The notes under the pieces were generated by a model. That model was not told the origin of the DNA. It saw nothing but the letters and a program-made list of their open reading frames with translations, and made no database searches. The translations under genes and the position numbers were made by a program. From Martinezella lusitana (lineage in GTDB: Bacteria > Pseudomonadota > Alphaproteobacteria > Rhizobiales > Rhizobiaceae): DNA of 64,000 nucleotides. Each line of letters opens with the position of its first letter. Within the stretch, counting starts at the first letter, position 1. The stretch lies in the NCBI RefSeq assembly GCF_014207095.1, contig NZ_JACHBG010000026.1, positions 1 to 64,000 on the forward strand. The letters are read 5' to 3'. Shown here in pieces: positions 53,508-62,580 of this stretch.

Positions 53508-54002
53508 TCAAGCTCCCGGATGGCGGAAATCTCCCGATTTTCCGCCGGATTTCTCCAACAGAGTGATGCCGCCGATTTCCATGCCGCGATCGGCGGCCTT
53601 CGCCATATCGTAAATCGTCAGGCAGGCGATGGAAACCGCCGTCAGCGCTTCCATTTCAACGCCTGTGCGGCCGGTCAACTTGGCCGTTGCGGTGACGCGC
53701 AAACCAGGCAGGGCAGCATCCTCGACGATATCGACGGCAACCTTGGTCAGCATCAGCGGATGGCATAGAGGAATGAGATTACTCGTTTGCTTGGCGGCCA
53801 TGATGCCGGCAAGCCGCGCCGTGCCGATAACGTCACCCTTCTTGGCATTGCCCTCCCGGATCAGCGCCAATGTCTCCGACTTCATTTTCACGTGGCCGGT
53901 GGCGGTGGCGCTACGCGCCGTCTCGGCCTTGTCACCGACGTCGACCATATGCGCTTCGCCGGCAGCGTCGATATGCGTGAGGCCGGCCTTGGGCGTGGTC
54001 AT
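53508..54002 (-). CDS. moaC: Cyclic pyranopterin monophosphate synthase
   Basis: A 164-residue enzyme of molybdenum cofactor biosynthesis. LTHIDAAGEAHMVDVGDKA at the N-terminus, active-site LIPLCHPLML and GVEMEALTAVSIACLTIYDM (by ends), and KSGGKSGDFRHP match MoaC throughout. It overlaps the end of trpC by one base spacing, showing tight coupling of tryptophan and Moco genes. Confidence 0.96.
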   Translation of the reverse strand: MTTPKAGLTHIDAAGEAHMVDVGDKAETARSATATGHVKMKSETLALIREGNAKKGDVIGTARLAGIMAAKQTSNLIPLCHPLMLTKVAVDIVEDAALPGLRVTATAKLTGRTGVEMEALTAVSIACLTIYDMAKAADRGMEIGGITLLEKSGGKSGDFRHPGA

Positions 54003-54003
54003 C

Positions 54004-54819
54004 TTATTCGGCCGCCAGAATGCCGGTTTCGCCGTTCAGCAACAGCTTCGTCGCCGCCGTCACATCATCCTTGCGCATCAGGCTTTCGCCGACGAGGAAA
54101 GTCGTGATGCCGACCGCCTCGAGTCGTTTGCAATCGGCGTGTGTAAAGACGCCGCTCTCGCCGACCAGCAATCGGCCGGCCGGCACCATGGCCGCCAGCG
54201 TCTCGCTGACCGTGAGGCTAACCTCGAAGGTGCGGAGATTGCGGTTGTTGATACCGATCAGAGGCGAGGAGAGTTTAAGCGCACGCTCCATCTCTTCGGC
54301 GTCGTGAACCTCGACCAGAACGTCCATGCCAAGGCCGAAGGCCTCGTCCTGCAGCCGCTGCGCATCGTCATCGGAAAGCGACGCCATGATCAGCAGGATG
54401 CAGTCGGCGCCCCAGGCGCGGGCTTCCTGCACCTGATAGGTCTCGAACATGAAATCCTTACGCAGCGCCGGCAGCGAGCAGGCTGCGCGGGCCTCCGTGA
54501 GGAATTCGGGTGCGCCCTGGAAGCTCGGCGTGTCCGTCAGCACGGAGAGGCAAGCCGCACCGCCGGCCTCATAGGCCTTGGCGAGGGCAGGCGGGTCGAA
54601 GTCGGGGCGAATCAACCCCTTGGACGGGCTCGCCTTCTTGATCTCGGCAATCAGGCCGAAGACACCAGCGCTTTGCCTGGCAAGAAGCGCCTTGTGGAAA
54701 CCGCGTGGCGCAGACTGCTCAGTCTGCATAGCCTTGAGATCGGCAAGCGAAACCCTGGCCTTGGCAGCAGCGATTTCCTCGCGCTTGTAGGCTTCGATCT
54801 TTTGAAGGATATCGGTCAT
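54004..54819 (-). CDS. trpC: Indole-3-glycerol phosphate synthase
   Basis: A 271-residue TIM-barrel enzyme of tryptophan synthesis. Key residues: EIKKASPSKGLI (catalytic Lys and phosphate), RKDFMFETYQVQEARAWGADCILLI (by ends; catalytic Lys, Asp), EVHDAEEMERAL, INNRNLRTFEV and VGESGVFT. Stand-alone TrpC (no TrpF). Starts 11 bases after trpD. Confidence 0.96.
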   Translation of the reverse strand: MTDILQKIEAYKREEIAAAKARVSLADLKAMQTEQSAPRGFHKALLARQSAGVFGLIAEIKKASPSKGLIRPDFDPPALAKAYEAGGAACLSVLTDTPSFQGAPEFLTEARAACSLPALRKDFMFETYQVQEARAWGADCILLIMASLSDDDAQRLQDEAFGLGMDVLVEVHDAEEMERALKLSSPLIGINNRNLRTFEVSLTVSETLAAMVPAGRLLVGESGVFTHADCKRLEAVGITTFLVGESLMRKDDVTAATKLLLNGETGILAAE

Positions 54820-54830
54820 GACTCCTGAAC

Positions 54831-55844
54831 CTATTCTTCGTTGGAGACGGCGACCAGCTTTTCCAGCGCTGCGGCAGTTGCGCCGCTATCGAGCGACTGT
54901 GCCGCGAGCCTCATGCCATCATGGAGCGTTTCCACCTTCCCGGCAATGACCAGCGACGCCGCCGCATTGGCAAGGGCGATGTCGCGATAGGCGTTTTTCG
55001 CGCCGCTCAACACGTCTCGAAGTGCCGCCGCATTGGCTACGCCATCGCCGCCCTTGAGGTCGGCCAGATCTGCATGCGGCAGACCAAAATCCGACGGCGT
55101 CAGCTCGAAGGTGCGGATCTTGCCGTTCTCAAGCGCGGCGACGGAGGTGGTGCCGGTCGTGGTGATCTCGTCAAGGCCATCGCCATGCACGACCCAGACG
55201 CTTTCGGCGTTCAGGTCTCGAAGCACTTCCGCGAGCGGGACGACCCATTGCGGCGCAAATACACCCAGCAGCTGGCGACGTGCACCGGCCGGGTTCGACA
55301 GCGGCCCGAGCAGATTGAAGATCGTGCGCGTACCGAGCTCCACCCGCGACGGGCCGACATGGCGCATCGAGGAATGGTGCAGCTGCGCGAACATGAAGCC
55401 AATGCCGGCTTCACGAATGCAACGGGAAATCACCTCTGGCCCGATATCGAGCTTGATGCCAAGAACCGATTGCGTGTCTGCCGTGCCGGCCTTCGAGCTC
55501 TGGGCACGATTGCCGTGCTTTGCGACCGGCACACCAGCGCCAGCGACGATGAATGCTGCAAGCGTCGAGATGTTGTAGGTGCCGACGCCATCGCCGCCGG
55601 TTCCCACGATGTCGATTGCATCTGCCGGGGCTTCCACCGGCAGCATCTTGGCGCGCATCGTGGTGACGGCGCCGACGATCTCGTCGACCGTTTCGCCGCG
55701 CACGCGCAGTGCCATCAGGAACGCACCGATCTGCGACGGTGTCGCTGCACCCGACATCAGGATTTCGAATGCGCGCCGGGCTTCATCCCGCGTCAGGGCC
55801 TCGCGACCGGCCACCTTGGCGAGGAAAGGTTTCAACTCTGACAT
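54831..55844 (-). CDS. trpD: Anthranilate phosphoribosyltransferase
   Basis: A 337-residue enzyme attaching PRPP-derived ribose phosphate to anthranilate. PRPP-binding GTGGDGVGTYNISTLAAF (by ends), KHGNRAQSS substrate loop, and the metal-binding DE of the VHGDGLDEIT motif are intact. No fused TrpG. trpE and trpG are not in the window. Confidence 0.96.
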   Translation of the reverse strand: MSELKPFLAKVAGREALTRDEARRAFEILMSGAATPSQIGAFLMALRVRGETVDEIVGAVTTMRAKMLPVEAPADAIDIVGTGGDGVGTYNISTLAAFIVAGAGVPVAKHGNRAQSSKAGTADTQSVLGIKLDIGPEVISRCIREAGIGFMFAQLHHSSMRHVGPSRVELGTRTIFNLLGPLSNPAGARRQLLGVFAPQWVVPLAEVLRDLNAESVWVVHGDGLDEITTTGTTSVAALENGKIRTFELTPSDFGLPHADLADLKGGDGVANAAALRDVLSGAKNAYRDIALANAAASLVIAGKVETLHDGMRLAAQSLDSGATAAALEKLVAVSNEE

Positions 55845-55869
55845 TGACTATCCATCCTCCCGATCGGGC

Positions 55870-57762
55870 TTAACGGGACATCGCCTGTTCAGCGAGGCTC
55901 TGGTTGACGGTAACCGTGTACCTGGATTGCAGCTGGGCAACGATCTGGTCGAGAATGTCGTCACCGGCGGCATTGGCAATCTGGGCGACCTGCTGATCGT
56001 CGTTGCTGAGGGCATCCGTTGTCGGGTTGTCGTTGACATCGGTGACCTTCAGCAGGATCTGCGTGGTATCGTCGGCGCCGCCGGAGCTGGCAGCGGTATC
56101 GACAGGACCTGAAAATGCTGCGGCAATGCCGCCACGACCGAGAACCGGGTCGTCCGTCGAGCGTGTGATGCCGGTCTTGTTTTCGACGGCAATGCCAAGC
56201 GGGGCAGCGATATCGGCGAGCGACTTGCCCTTCTGCGCTGCTTGCTTCAGCTCGGTTGCCTTGGCGGCAAGGGCAATCTTCTGCTGCTCAGCAGTCCAGT
56301 CGGCGATGGCCTTTTCGCGGACATCGGCGAGGGTACGATCGTGATCCGGCGTCACGTTCAGTATATCATACCAGACATAGCCGTTGTTGCCGACGGTCAG
56401 CGGGGCGGGGTTGCCGCCCTGTTCGGCCTTGAAGGCCTCGGAAAGCAATTGCTGACGAACCGGCAGATCCTTGATCTCGTTACCCTTCTGATCCAGGCCC
56501 GTTGCGTCGATCGCGTCAATCGTGACCAGCTTCAGCTTGAGCTGCGATGCCGCTTCCTGGAGTGAGGCGCCGGAGCCGCGCAGATCCTCGAACTTGTCGT
56601 GAACGCTGGTGATTTCATTGGCGGCATTGCCGAGCGCGATCTGCTTGCGGATGTCTTCCTTGACGTCGTCGAAATTCTTCGCCGTTTCGTCCTTGACGTT
56701 CGTCACGCGCAGAATGACGGGGCCGAAGGAGCCTTCCACCACGGGAGTAGTGCCGCCATCCTTGGTGACAGCGAAGGCGGCGTCGGCGATCGTCTTGTCA
56801 GGCATCTGGTCCTTGTTGAAGGTACCGAGCAGTACGTCGGAGGGCTTTTTGCCTTGATCGGTAACAAGCTGGTCGAAGGTCGTGCCGGTCTTCAGTGCTT
56901 CGGAGGCAGCATTGGCAAGATCCTTGTTCGCGAAGGTCAGCTGTTCGATCGTGCGCGTGGCCGGCGTCTTGAAACTGTCCTTGCGCTTGTCATACTGGGC
57001 GCGCAGCTCATCATCCGACACGCTCGCCGGATCGGCCAAATCCTCGGCCTGCAGCTTCACGTAGGCGAATTTCCGATATTCCGGAGCGCGATATTTGGAT
57101 TTAACCCCCTCGAACCACTTCGACAGAACGTCTTCAGCCGGAGCCTTGACCGGATCGATGTTGGCGTTGGTGAGAAGCAGATAATCGATGCTGCGGCTCT
57201 CGTCGTGGTACTGCTTGACGGCGTCAACCAGAACCTTCGGCGCAACGAAGCCGTTCGAAACGGCTTCAACGATCTGGCTGCGGATTGCAACCTTGCTGCG
57301 CTCCTTGATGTAATCATCGGGCGAAATATTGCTGTTACGGAGAAGCAACTCGAACTTCTGCCGGTCGAAAGCACCGTTCGGTGCCTTGAACGCCGGATCA
57401 TCGCCGATGAGCTTGGCCAGACGGTCCTGGGAAAGCCCCAGATTCATGTCGGCAGCAAGCTGGTCGAGCGAGGCGCCTGCAACGAGCTGCGCGACGGTCT
57501 GCTGTCCTATGCCGAAGGCGCGCGCCTGGTCCGGCGTGATCTGCATGCGCAACTGCTGGCTGATCGCCTGAATCTGGCGGCGATAGGCGAGGCGGAACTC
57601 GTTGGTATCGATCTGCTGATCACCGACCGTTACCACCGTGTTGCTGTTGCCGCCCGTGATGAGCGAACGCTCGACGCCCCATATGCCGAAAGCCGCCGCC
57701 AAAAGAAGCAACAAACCCTTTGCAACCCAGGTCTGGGCGATTTTTCTCAGCACATCGAACAT
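55870..57762 (-). CDS. PpiD-type periplasmic peptidyl-prolyl isomerase/chaperone
   Basis: A 630-residue protein anchored by one N-terminal helix (GLLLLLAAAFGIWGVERSL, 16-34), followed by a SurA-N-like chaperone region (residues ~40-190), a parvulin PPIase-like domain (~250-360) and a second SurA/PpiD region. It assists folding of outer-membrane and periplasmic proteins. First gene of the trp-moa run, 25 bases before trpD, an order common in alphaproteobacteria. The PPIase domain lacks the full parvulin motif set, so chaperone activity is more certain than isomerase. Confidence 0.88.
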   Translation of the reverse strand: MFDVLRKIAQTWVAKGLLLLLAAAFGIWGVERSLITGGNSNTVVTVGDQQIDTNEFRLAYRRQIQAISQQLRMQITPDQARAFGIGQQTVAQLVAGASLDQLAADMNLGLSQDRLAKLIGDDPAFKAPNGAFDRQKFELLLRNSNISPDDYIKERSKVAIRSQIVEAVSNGFVAPKVLVDAVKQYHDESRSIDYLLLTNANIDPVKAPAEDVLSKWFEGVKSKYRAPEYRKFAYVKLQAEDLADPASVSDDELRAQYDKRKDSFKTPATRTIEQLTFANKDLANAASEALKTGTTFDQLVTDQGKKPSDVLLGTFNKDQMPDKTIADAAFAVTKDGGTTPVVEGSFGPVILRVTNVKDETAKNFDDVKEDIRKQIALGNAANEITSVHDKFEDLRGSGASLQEAASQLKLKLVTIDAIDATGLDQKGNEIKDLPVRQQLLSEAFKAEQGGNPAPLTVGNNGYVWYDILNVTPDHDRTLADVREKAIADWTAEQQKIALAAKATELKQAAQKGKSLADIAAPLGIAVENKTGITRSTDDPVLGRGGIAAAFSGPVDTAASSGGADDTTQILLKVTDVNDNPTTDALSNDDQQVAQIANAAGDDILDQIVAQLQSRYTVTVNQSLAEQAMSR

Positions 57763-57942
57763 CGGAAAGCAAACCTCGTCATCAACACGTCTTCGCCTGC
57801 GAGCGAAACAATCGGAGTTCCTTAGAACAATCCGAACCGGAATTGAAGAGCCACTGGGGAAATCACCCCACGAGGCGTAGACGAACCGGAACCTTTGACG
57901 CGCAATGACGTTCTACCCCGCAAGAACACACAGGAGCACACG

Positions 57943-58224
57943 ATGGCAGAGACGAAATCAGCTTCCTCACAATCCACTTCGGCGCGAGCCCAAACGGAGA
58001 CGGCGATGGAAGATCTGGCCGCTCAGGTTGCGGCATTGCGCGAGGATCTGTCGAAACTGTCACAAAGCGTGGCCGCCGTGGGGCAGGGAGCGAAGTCTGT
58101 CGTCGCCGAGGAAGCCGAGGAAATTACTGAGCAGTTCCGAGAGAGAGTTCGTCAGGAACCGATTTTCATGGTCGCTGCCGCGGCAGGCATTGGCTATCTC
58201 ATCGGCTTGCTGAGTCGGCGCTAA
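57943..58224 (+). CDS. DUF883/YqjD-like small membrane-anchored protein
   Basis: A 93-residue protein: polar N-terminus, a long amphipathic helix (AALREDLSKLSQSVAAV), then FREFVRQEP-type basic segment RERVRQEP and a C-terminal glycine-zipper helix AAAAGIGYLIGLLSRR. This layout matches the ElaB/YqjD/DUF883 family, inner-membrane proteins that bind ribosomes or act in stress. AGGAG six bases before the ATG. Divergent from the ppiD-like operon. Confidence 0.85.
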   Translation: MAETKSASSQSTSARAQTETAMEDLAAQVAALREDLSKLSQSVAAVGQGAKSVVAEEAEEITEQFRERVRQEPIFMVAAAAGIGYLIGLLSRR

Positions 58225-58288
58225 CTCCACGCCAAACTCTCGATAGGATGGATGAGCCCCACACGTCCATTCGACAGTGGAATTGCCG

Positions 58289-58323
58289 AAAAGGCGCGGA
58301 CGCTTCGATCGTTCGCGCCTTTT
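58289..58323. terminator. Bidirectional rho-independent terminator
   Basis: Ten-base stem AAAAGGCGCG / CGCGCCTTTT with a 15-base loop. A-run and T-run flanks allow use on both strands; on the plus strand it ends the DUF883 transcript. Confidence 0.8.
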
Positions 58324-58476
58324 CAATTCTGGAGATAATGGCGGCCACCTAAAGCCGACCGCTTGATGCAGCTCTATGCCCAGGGCTGCGGATCGCACTG
58401 CGACATCTTTGCGACACCGCTGCGACATCTTCGACCATCGCGAATTCTTGATCCGCTAACCTCTTGTATCAGGCGG

Positions 58477-58497
58477 ATGCTTACTATACGTAGGCAT
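58477..58497 (+). promoter_or_regulatory. Imperfect palindrome, likely MarR operator
   Basis: ATGCTTAC-TATAC-GTAGGCAT: two eight-base arms with one mismatch, 40 bases before the MarR start. A second, weaker TTGCTTA half-site lies 14 bases downstream. MarR proteins of efflux operons commonly bind such dyads and repress themselves and the pump genes (inference). Confidence 0.6.
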
Positions 58498-58536
58498 AAT
58501 TATAAGGTTGCTTATGAATAGCAGGCTTTCCACATC

Positions 58537-59001
58537 ATGCAATCGACACCAACTCTCGGCTTTGTTCTCCACGACGTTGCCCGACTTCTTCGCAAGCGGT
58601 TCGAGCAGCGCGCGAAGGATTTAGGGCTGACGCGTTCGCAGTGGCAGACGCTCGCCTATCTCGCCAACAATGAAGGCATCCATCAGGCTGGACTGGCCGA
58701 GATGCTGGAAATCGAACCGATCACGCTCGTCCGCATTCTCGACAAGCTCAGCGAACGCGGACTGGTGGAGCGACGACAACATCCGAACGATCGCCGCAGC
58801 TGGTTGCTCTACATGCGGGAGGAGGCCCGTCCTCTGATCGATGCCATGCGCAACATTGGCGAACAGACCCGCAAGGAGGCGCTTGAGGGCGTTCCCCCTG
58901 AGGATCGCGAGCGCCTCCACGAATTGCTTATCCTCATGAAATCGAACCTGCTTCACGCCTGCCGCTCGAAGGCAGTCGATAAAGAGATACAACATGGCTG
59001 A
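58537..59001 (+). CDS. MarR-family transcriptional regulator
   Basis: A 154-residue winged-helix regulator: recognition region QAGLAEMLEIEPITLVRILDKL (by ends) and wing VERRQHPNDRRSWLLYM. First gene of the efflux operon, overlapping the HlyD gene by eight bases. It probably represses the operon and is released by phenolic or lipophilic ligands, as in EmrR. No redox-sensing cysteine pair; the two Cys near the C-terminus are not conserved in known family sensors. Confidence 0.92.
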   Translation: MQSTPTLGFVLHDVARLLRKRFEQRAKDLGLTRSQWQTLAYLANNEGIHQAGLAEMLEIEPITLVRILDKLSERGLVERRQHPNDRRSWLLYMREEARPLIDAMRNIGEQTRKEALEGVPPEDRERLHELLILMKSNLLHACRSKAVDKEIQHG

Positions 59002-60220
59002 TGCATCTTCCTCCCTGCGCGTTCCCGCAAACGCAAACTCCGCGGAACAAATCCAAGCTCCCGTAGCCGAAGCGCCATCCTCAAACCCGGCAGCGCAACC
59101 CGCAACAGCGGCCCCCGCAGCTCCGCTTACGCCGAAAGAAGCGCCGCGCAAGCGCCGCAAGCTGACGCGGCCCATCCTCTTTGCCCTGCTTCCGGTGGTC
59201 CTCGTCATCGGCGGCTATTACTACGTTACCGGCGGGCAGATCATGTCCACCGACAACGCCTATATCCAGGCGGATATGGTCGGCGTTTCGACCGATGTTT
59301 CCGGCACGGTCATTTCGGTCGATGTGCGCGAAAACGAAGTCGTGAAGAAAGGGCAGGTGCTGTTCCGCTTGAAGCCCGACTCCTTCCGCATCACGTTGGA
59401 AGGCGCGCAGGCGCAGCTCGGCAACGCCCGGAACCAGATCTTGAATCTGCATGCGAGCTACAAGCAATCGTTGGCCGAGATTTCACAGGCACAGGCCGAT
59501 ATTCCCTACTACCAGACGGAATTTGATCGCCAGCAGAACCTGATCAACAGCTCGGTCGCCTCCAAGGCCGCCTTCGATCAGGCCAAGCACAATCTCGAGG
59601 CTGCGCAGCAGAAGGTCTCGGTCGCTCAGGCGCAGGCTGCCACTACGCTGGCCCAGTTGGGCGGCGAGGGTGCGGCCAATCTTCCGGTCGAGCAGAACCC
59701 GCTCTATCTTCAGGCCAAGGCTGCCGTCGATAATGCACAGCGCGAGCTTGACGACACGGTGGTGCGAGCTCCGTTTGACGGCGTCACCGCCAATGTCCCC
59801 TCGTTGCAGGTCGGCGCCTATCTGACGGCCGCCCAGCAGGGCTTCTCGCTGGTATCGACCACGCATATGTGGATCAACGCCAGCCCGAAGGAAACGGAAC
59901 TCACCTATGTGCGAACCGGCCAGAAAGTGACGATCTCGGTCGATGCCTATCCGGGTGTCACCTGGAAGGGAACTGTGGCGAGCATAGCGCCAGCCTCGGG
60001 ATCGAGTTTCTCGCTGCTGCCGGCGCAGAACACCACCGGCAACTGGGTCAAGGTCGTTCAGCGTATACCGATGATCATCAGCATCGACGACATGCAGGGC
60101 AAGCCGCCGCTGCGTGTCGGGATGAGCGTCGTCGCCGATGTCGACACCGGCCATGCCCGCGGCCTGCCGGACTTCGTCAGCAACCTGCTGGGCCATTCCC
60201 GCGGTCAGGACCATGAGTAA
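58994..60220 (+). CDS. HlyD/EmrA-family membrane-fusion protein
   Basis: A 408-residue periplasmic adaptor: Ala/Pro-rich cytoplasmic N-terminus (1-50), single membrane helix (FALLPVVLVIGGYYYV), lipoyl-like domain TDNAYIQADMVGVSTDVSG (by ends), coiled coil near residues 130-220, second lipoyl half DDTVVRAPFDGVTANV and a beta-barrel. Links the MFS pump to an outer-membrane channel (no tolC homologue in the window). Overlaps MarR by eight bases and the pump gene by eight. Confidence 0.92.
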   Translation: MADASSSLRVPANANSAEQIQAPVAEAPSSNPAAQPATAAPAAPLTPKEAPRKRRKLTRPILFALLPVVLVIGGYYYVTGGQIMSTDNAYIQADMVGVSTDVSGTVISVDVRENEVVKKGQVLFRLKPDSFRITLEGAQAQLGNARNQILNLHASYKQSLAEISQAQADIPYYQTEFDRQQNLINSSVASKAAFDQAKHNLEAAQQKVSVAQAQAATTLAQLGGEGAANLPVEQNPLYLQAKAAVDNAQRELDDTVVRAPFDGVTANVPSLQVGAYLTAAQQGFSLVSTTHMWINASPKETELTYVRTGQKVTISVDAYPGVTWKGTVASIAPASGSSFSLLPAQNTTGNWVKVVQRIPMIISIDDMQGKPPLRVGMSVVADVDTGHARGLPDFVSNLLGHSRGQDHE

Positions 60221-61757
60221 CGCCACCACCACTTCGCCATCGGCGCCGATCGCCCATCGTGGCGCGATCACCGCCTGCGTCATCCTGTCCGTCATCATGC
60301 AGGCGCTGGACACGACCATCGCCAACGTCGCCCTGCCTCATATTCAAGGCGACGTCTCCGCCAGTGCGGACCAGATCAACTGGGTCCTGACATCCTATAT
60401 CGTGGCGGCGGCGATCATGACGCCGCCTTCCGGCTTCCTTTCGGCCAAGTTCGGCCGAAAGCGCGTCCTGCTCACGGCAATCGCCGGGTTCGTCGCTGCC
60501 TCGGTTCTCTGCGGCCTTTCGGAATCGCTGGTGCAGATCGTCGGCTTCCGCCTGCTGCAGGGCCTCTTCGGCGCTTCGCTCGTGCCGCTGTCGCAGGGCA
60601 TCCTGCTCGATATCTACAACGTCGAGGAGCGTGGCCGCGCCATGGCTCTGTTCGGCGTCTCGGTCATGGTCGGCCCTGTTCTAGGCCCCGTCATCGGCGG
60701 CTGGCTGACCGACAATATCAGCTGGCGGTGGGTGTTTTACATCAACGTGCCAATCGGCGCGCTCGCCTTCTTCGGCATCGTCGTCTATGTGACGGAAACC
60801 AAGCTTGACGCCCTTGCCAAGCTCGATTGGTTCGGCTTCGGCATGCTCTCTATCGGTATTGCCGCCCTGCAGCTATTCCTCGACCGCGGCGAGCAGCTCG
60901 ACTGGTTTTATTCAGGCGAGATCATCGTGGAGGCTCTGGTCTGCGTCTGCGCTTTCTATCTGCTGATCGTACACACGTTCACTGCCGAGCGAAGTTTCGT
61001 CAATCCCAGGCTCTTTCTCGACCAGAACTTTGCCGTCAGTATGCTTTTCATCTTCATCGTCGGCGTGACCTATCTGGCGTCGCTTGCGCTGATGACCCCG
61101 TATTTGCAGACGCTGATGGGGTATCCCGTCGTCACAGCCGGCATCGTCATGGGACCGCGCGGTCTCGGCACGATGTTCTGCATGTTCCTCGTCGGTCGGC
61201 TGATCGGCAAGGTGGATACGCGACTCCTGCTGTTCCTCGGCCTCGCGCTTACGGCATGGGCCATGTACGAGATGACAGGCTGGACGCCTGAGGTTTCGCA
61301 ATGGACGCTGATCTCCGTCGGCTTCATCCAGGGCGCCGGCCTCGGCTTCCTCTTCGTACCGCTGACGACCATTGCCTTCGCGACGCTGCCGGCCCAGATG
61401 CGCGGCGATGGCACTGGCCTCTATAATCTCTCCCGTAACATCGGCTCGAGCGTCGGCATTTCGGTCGTCTCGATGCTGATCACGGAGAATACGCAGGTCA
61501 ACCACGCCAACATCGCCGCCTATGTGACGCCTTTCAACCGCTATTTCGATGCGACTGCCGCTCACGGCCTTAGTCCATTGACGGCGGTCGGCCGCGCCAC
61601 GCTCGACGGCATGATCACGACGCAAGCGACGATCATCGCCTATATCGACGATTTCAAATTGCTGATGTTGATGTCCATCTGCGCCATACCGCTGCTTTTG
61701 CTCCTGCGCAAACCATCGGCGCCGCCGGCCGTGGACCACAGCGTCGCCATGGAATAG
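60213..61757 (+). CDS. EmrB-type DHA2 multidrug efflux MFS permease
   Basis: A 514-residue permease with 14 predicted helices. DHA2 signatures: LDTTIANVALPHIQGD in helix 1, GFLSAKFGRKRVLL (motif A) and GPVLGPVIGGWL (motif C). Uses proton motive force to expel drugs with the upstream adaptor protein. Start at ATG 60213 overlaps the adaptor stop by eight bases, so translation is coupled. Confidence 0.93.
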   Translation: MSNATTTSPSAPIAHRGAITACVILSVIMQALDTTIANVALPHIQGDVSASADQINWVLTSYIVAAAIMTPPSGFLSAKFGRKRVLLTAIAGFVAASVLCGLSESLVQIVGFRLLQGLFGASLVPLSQGILLDIYNVEERGRAMALFGVSVMVGPVLGPVIGGWLTDNISWRWVFYINVPIGALAFFGIVVYVTETKLDALAKLDWFGFGMLSIGIAALQLFLDRGEQLDWFYSGEIIVEALVCVCAFYLLIVHTFTAERSFVNPRLFLDQNFAVSMLFIFIVGVTYLASLALMTPYLQTLMGYPVVTAGIVMGPRGLGTMFCMFLVGRLIGKVDTRLLLFLGLALTAWAMYEMTGWTPEVSQWTLISVGFIQGAGLGFLFVPLTTIAFATLPAQMRGDGTGLYNLSRNIGSSVGISVVSMLITENTQVNHANIAAYVTPFNRYFDATAAHGLSPLTAVGRATLDGMITTQATIIAYIDDFKLLMLMSICAIPLLLLLRKPSAPPAVDHSVAME

Positions 61758-61824
61758 CCACGCAGCCTTTCCAGTTTCACTGCGTGGCTGAATGGCCGCC
61801 GGGCACCACCCCGGCGGTCTCTTT
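61756..61824 (+). terminator. Double hairpin after the efflux pump gene
   Basis: First stem AGCCACGCAG / CTGCGTGGCT (61756-61765 with 61780-61789) includes the stop codon; second stem GCCGCCGGG / CCCGGCGGT (61795-61803 with 61810-61818) is followed by CTCTTTC. Together likely to end the operon. Confidence 0.6.
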
Positions 61825-61880
61825 CGTAGAGCGCTTCCGAGTCGCCCCGAATCGCAAATGCTCTATCCAGATGTCTCCGC

Positions 61881-61923
61881 GCATTCCGGACGGAAAACCG
61901 CTGCACGCATTTCCTCGAAATGC
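61881..61923 (-). repeat. RIME-like intergenic palindromic repeat, copy 3 (inverted)
   Basis: GCATTCCGG...CGGAAAACCGC followed by GCATTTC-CTC-GAAATGC. On the minus strand the core reads AAATGC...GCGGTTTT, the same as the copies at 23015 and 42729. It abuts the DNA glycosylase stop. Confidence 0.6.
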
Positions 61924-61927
61924 CCTG

Positions 61928-62524
61928 TCAGCGAAAGCGGCGGCTGACAAAACGCGAACCTGCAGCACCGAAGCGCCAAAGAGGTTCGACGTTCTTGGTG
62001 ATTCCGATGCGCTTGTCGACGACAGTCGCCACCGGCTCGGTGAGCGAGAAGGCGAAAGGTGGCTGATCCAGCGATATGCCATTCAAGCTAATGTCGATCG
62101 CCAGTGCCTGCGACAGCTTTCCCGGCCCGTTGCACAGAGACATGACATCGGTCATGCCGCGACGCCCCACCATCTCCTCGATACCGATCTCTGGTTCCAG
62201 GGCCCGGATGAGCACGGCGCTCCCAGTAAGGCAGACGAAGTTCAGACACCAGTGAATGCCGTAGGAACGGTAGATATAGACATGGCCCGGCGGCCCGAAC
62301 ATGGCGGCATTGCGCGGAGTAGGCCCGCGAAAGGCGTGCGACGCCTCATCGTCAGGTCGATAGGCTTCCGTCTCGACGATTCGGCCGCCGATGCCTTCGA
62401 CCGCAAAGCGCGCGCCGATCAAATCAGATGCAACGATAACGGCATCACGGTTGAAAAAAGCCGAAAGGGCGGTGCCGACCAGCGGTTTCGACTCCGGCGA
62501 GAGCGTTTGATCGTCAAAAGTCAT
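61928..62524 (-). CDS. 3-methyladenine DNA glycosylase (AAG/MPG family)
   Basis: A 198-residue base-excision repair enzyme. Catalytic Glu and binding residues in IVETEAYRPDDEASHAF (by ends), the intercalating-loop RNAAMFGPPGHVYIYRSYGIHWC region and VGRRG, CNGPGKLSQAL motifs match the human AAG/bacterial Mpg family. Removes 3-alkyladenine and hypoxanthine. Last core-type gene before the accessory edge. Confidence 0.93.
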   Translation of the reverse strand: MTFDDQTLSPESKPLVGTALSAFFNRDAVIVASDLIGARFAVEGIGGRIVETEAYRPDDEASHAFRGPTPRNAAMFGPPGHVYIYRSYGIHWCLNFVCLTGSAVLIRALEPEIGIEEMVGRRGMTDVMSLCNGPGKLSQALAIDISLNGISLDQPPFAFSLTEPVATVVDKRIGITKNVEPLWRFGAAGSRFVSRRFR

Positions 62525-62580
62525 GGGCAGAAATGGCGTCCCTGCAGCGATGCCGTATCTTTCGCATAAGAGACGGCATC

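Larger units (their letters stand above)
58225..58536. other. Intergenic region with terminator and MarR operator
   Basis: About 310 bases after the DUF883 gene. It holds the terminator at 58289-58323 and the operator candidate at 58477-58497. No open frame is supported. Confidence 0.6.

Noticed and set aside
56599..57825. 408-codon plus-strand open frame opposite the ppiD-like gene
   Set aside because: Antisense shadow; the true gene on the other strand has clear domain structure and operon context.
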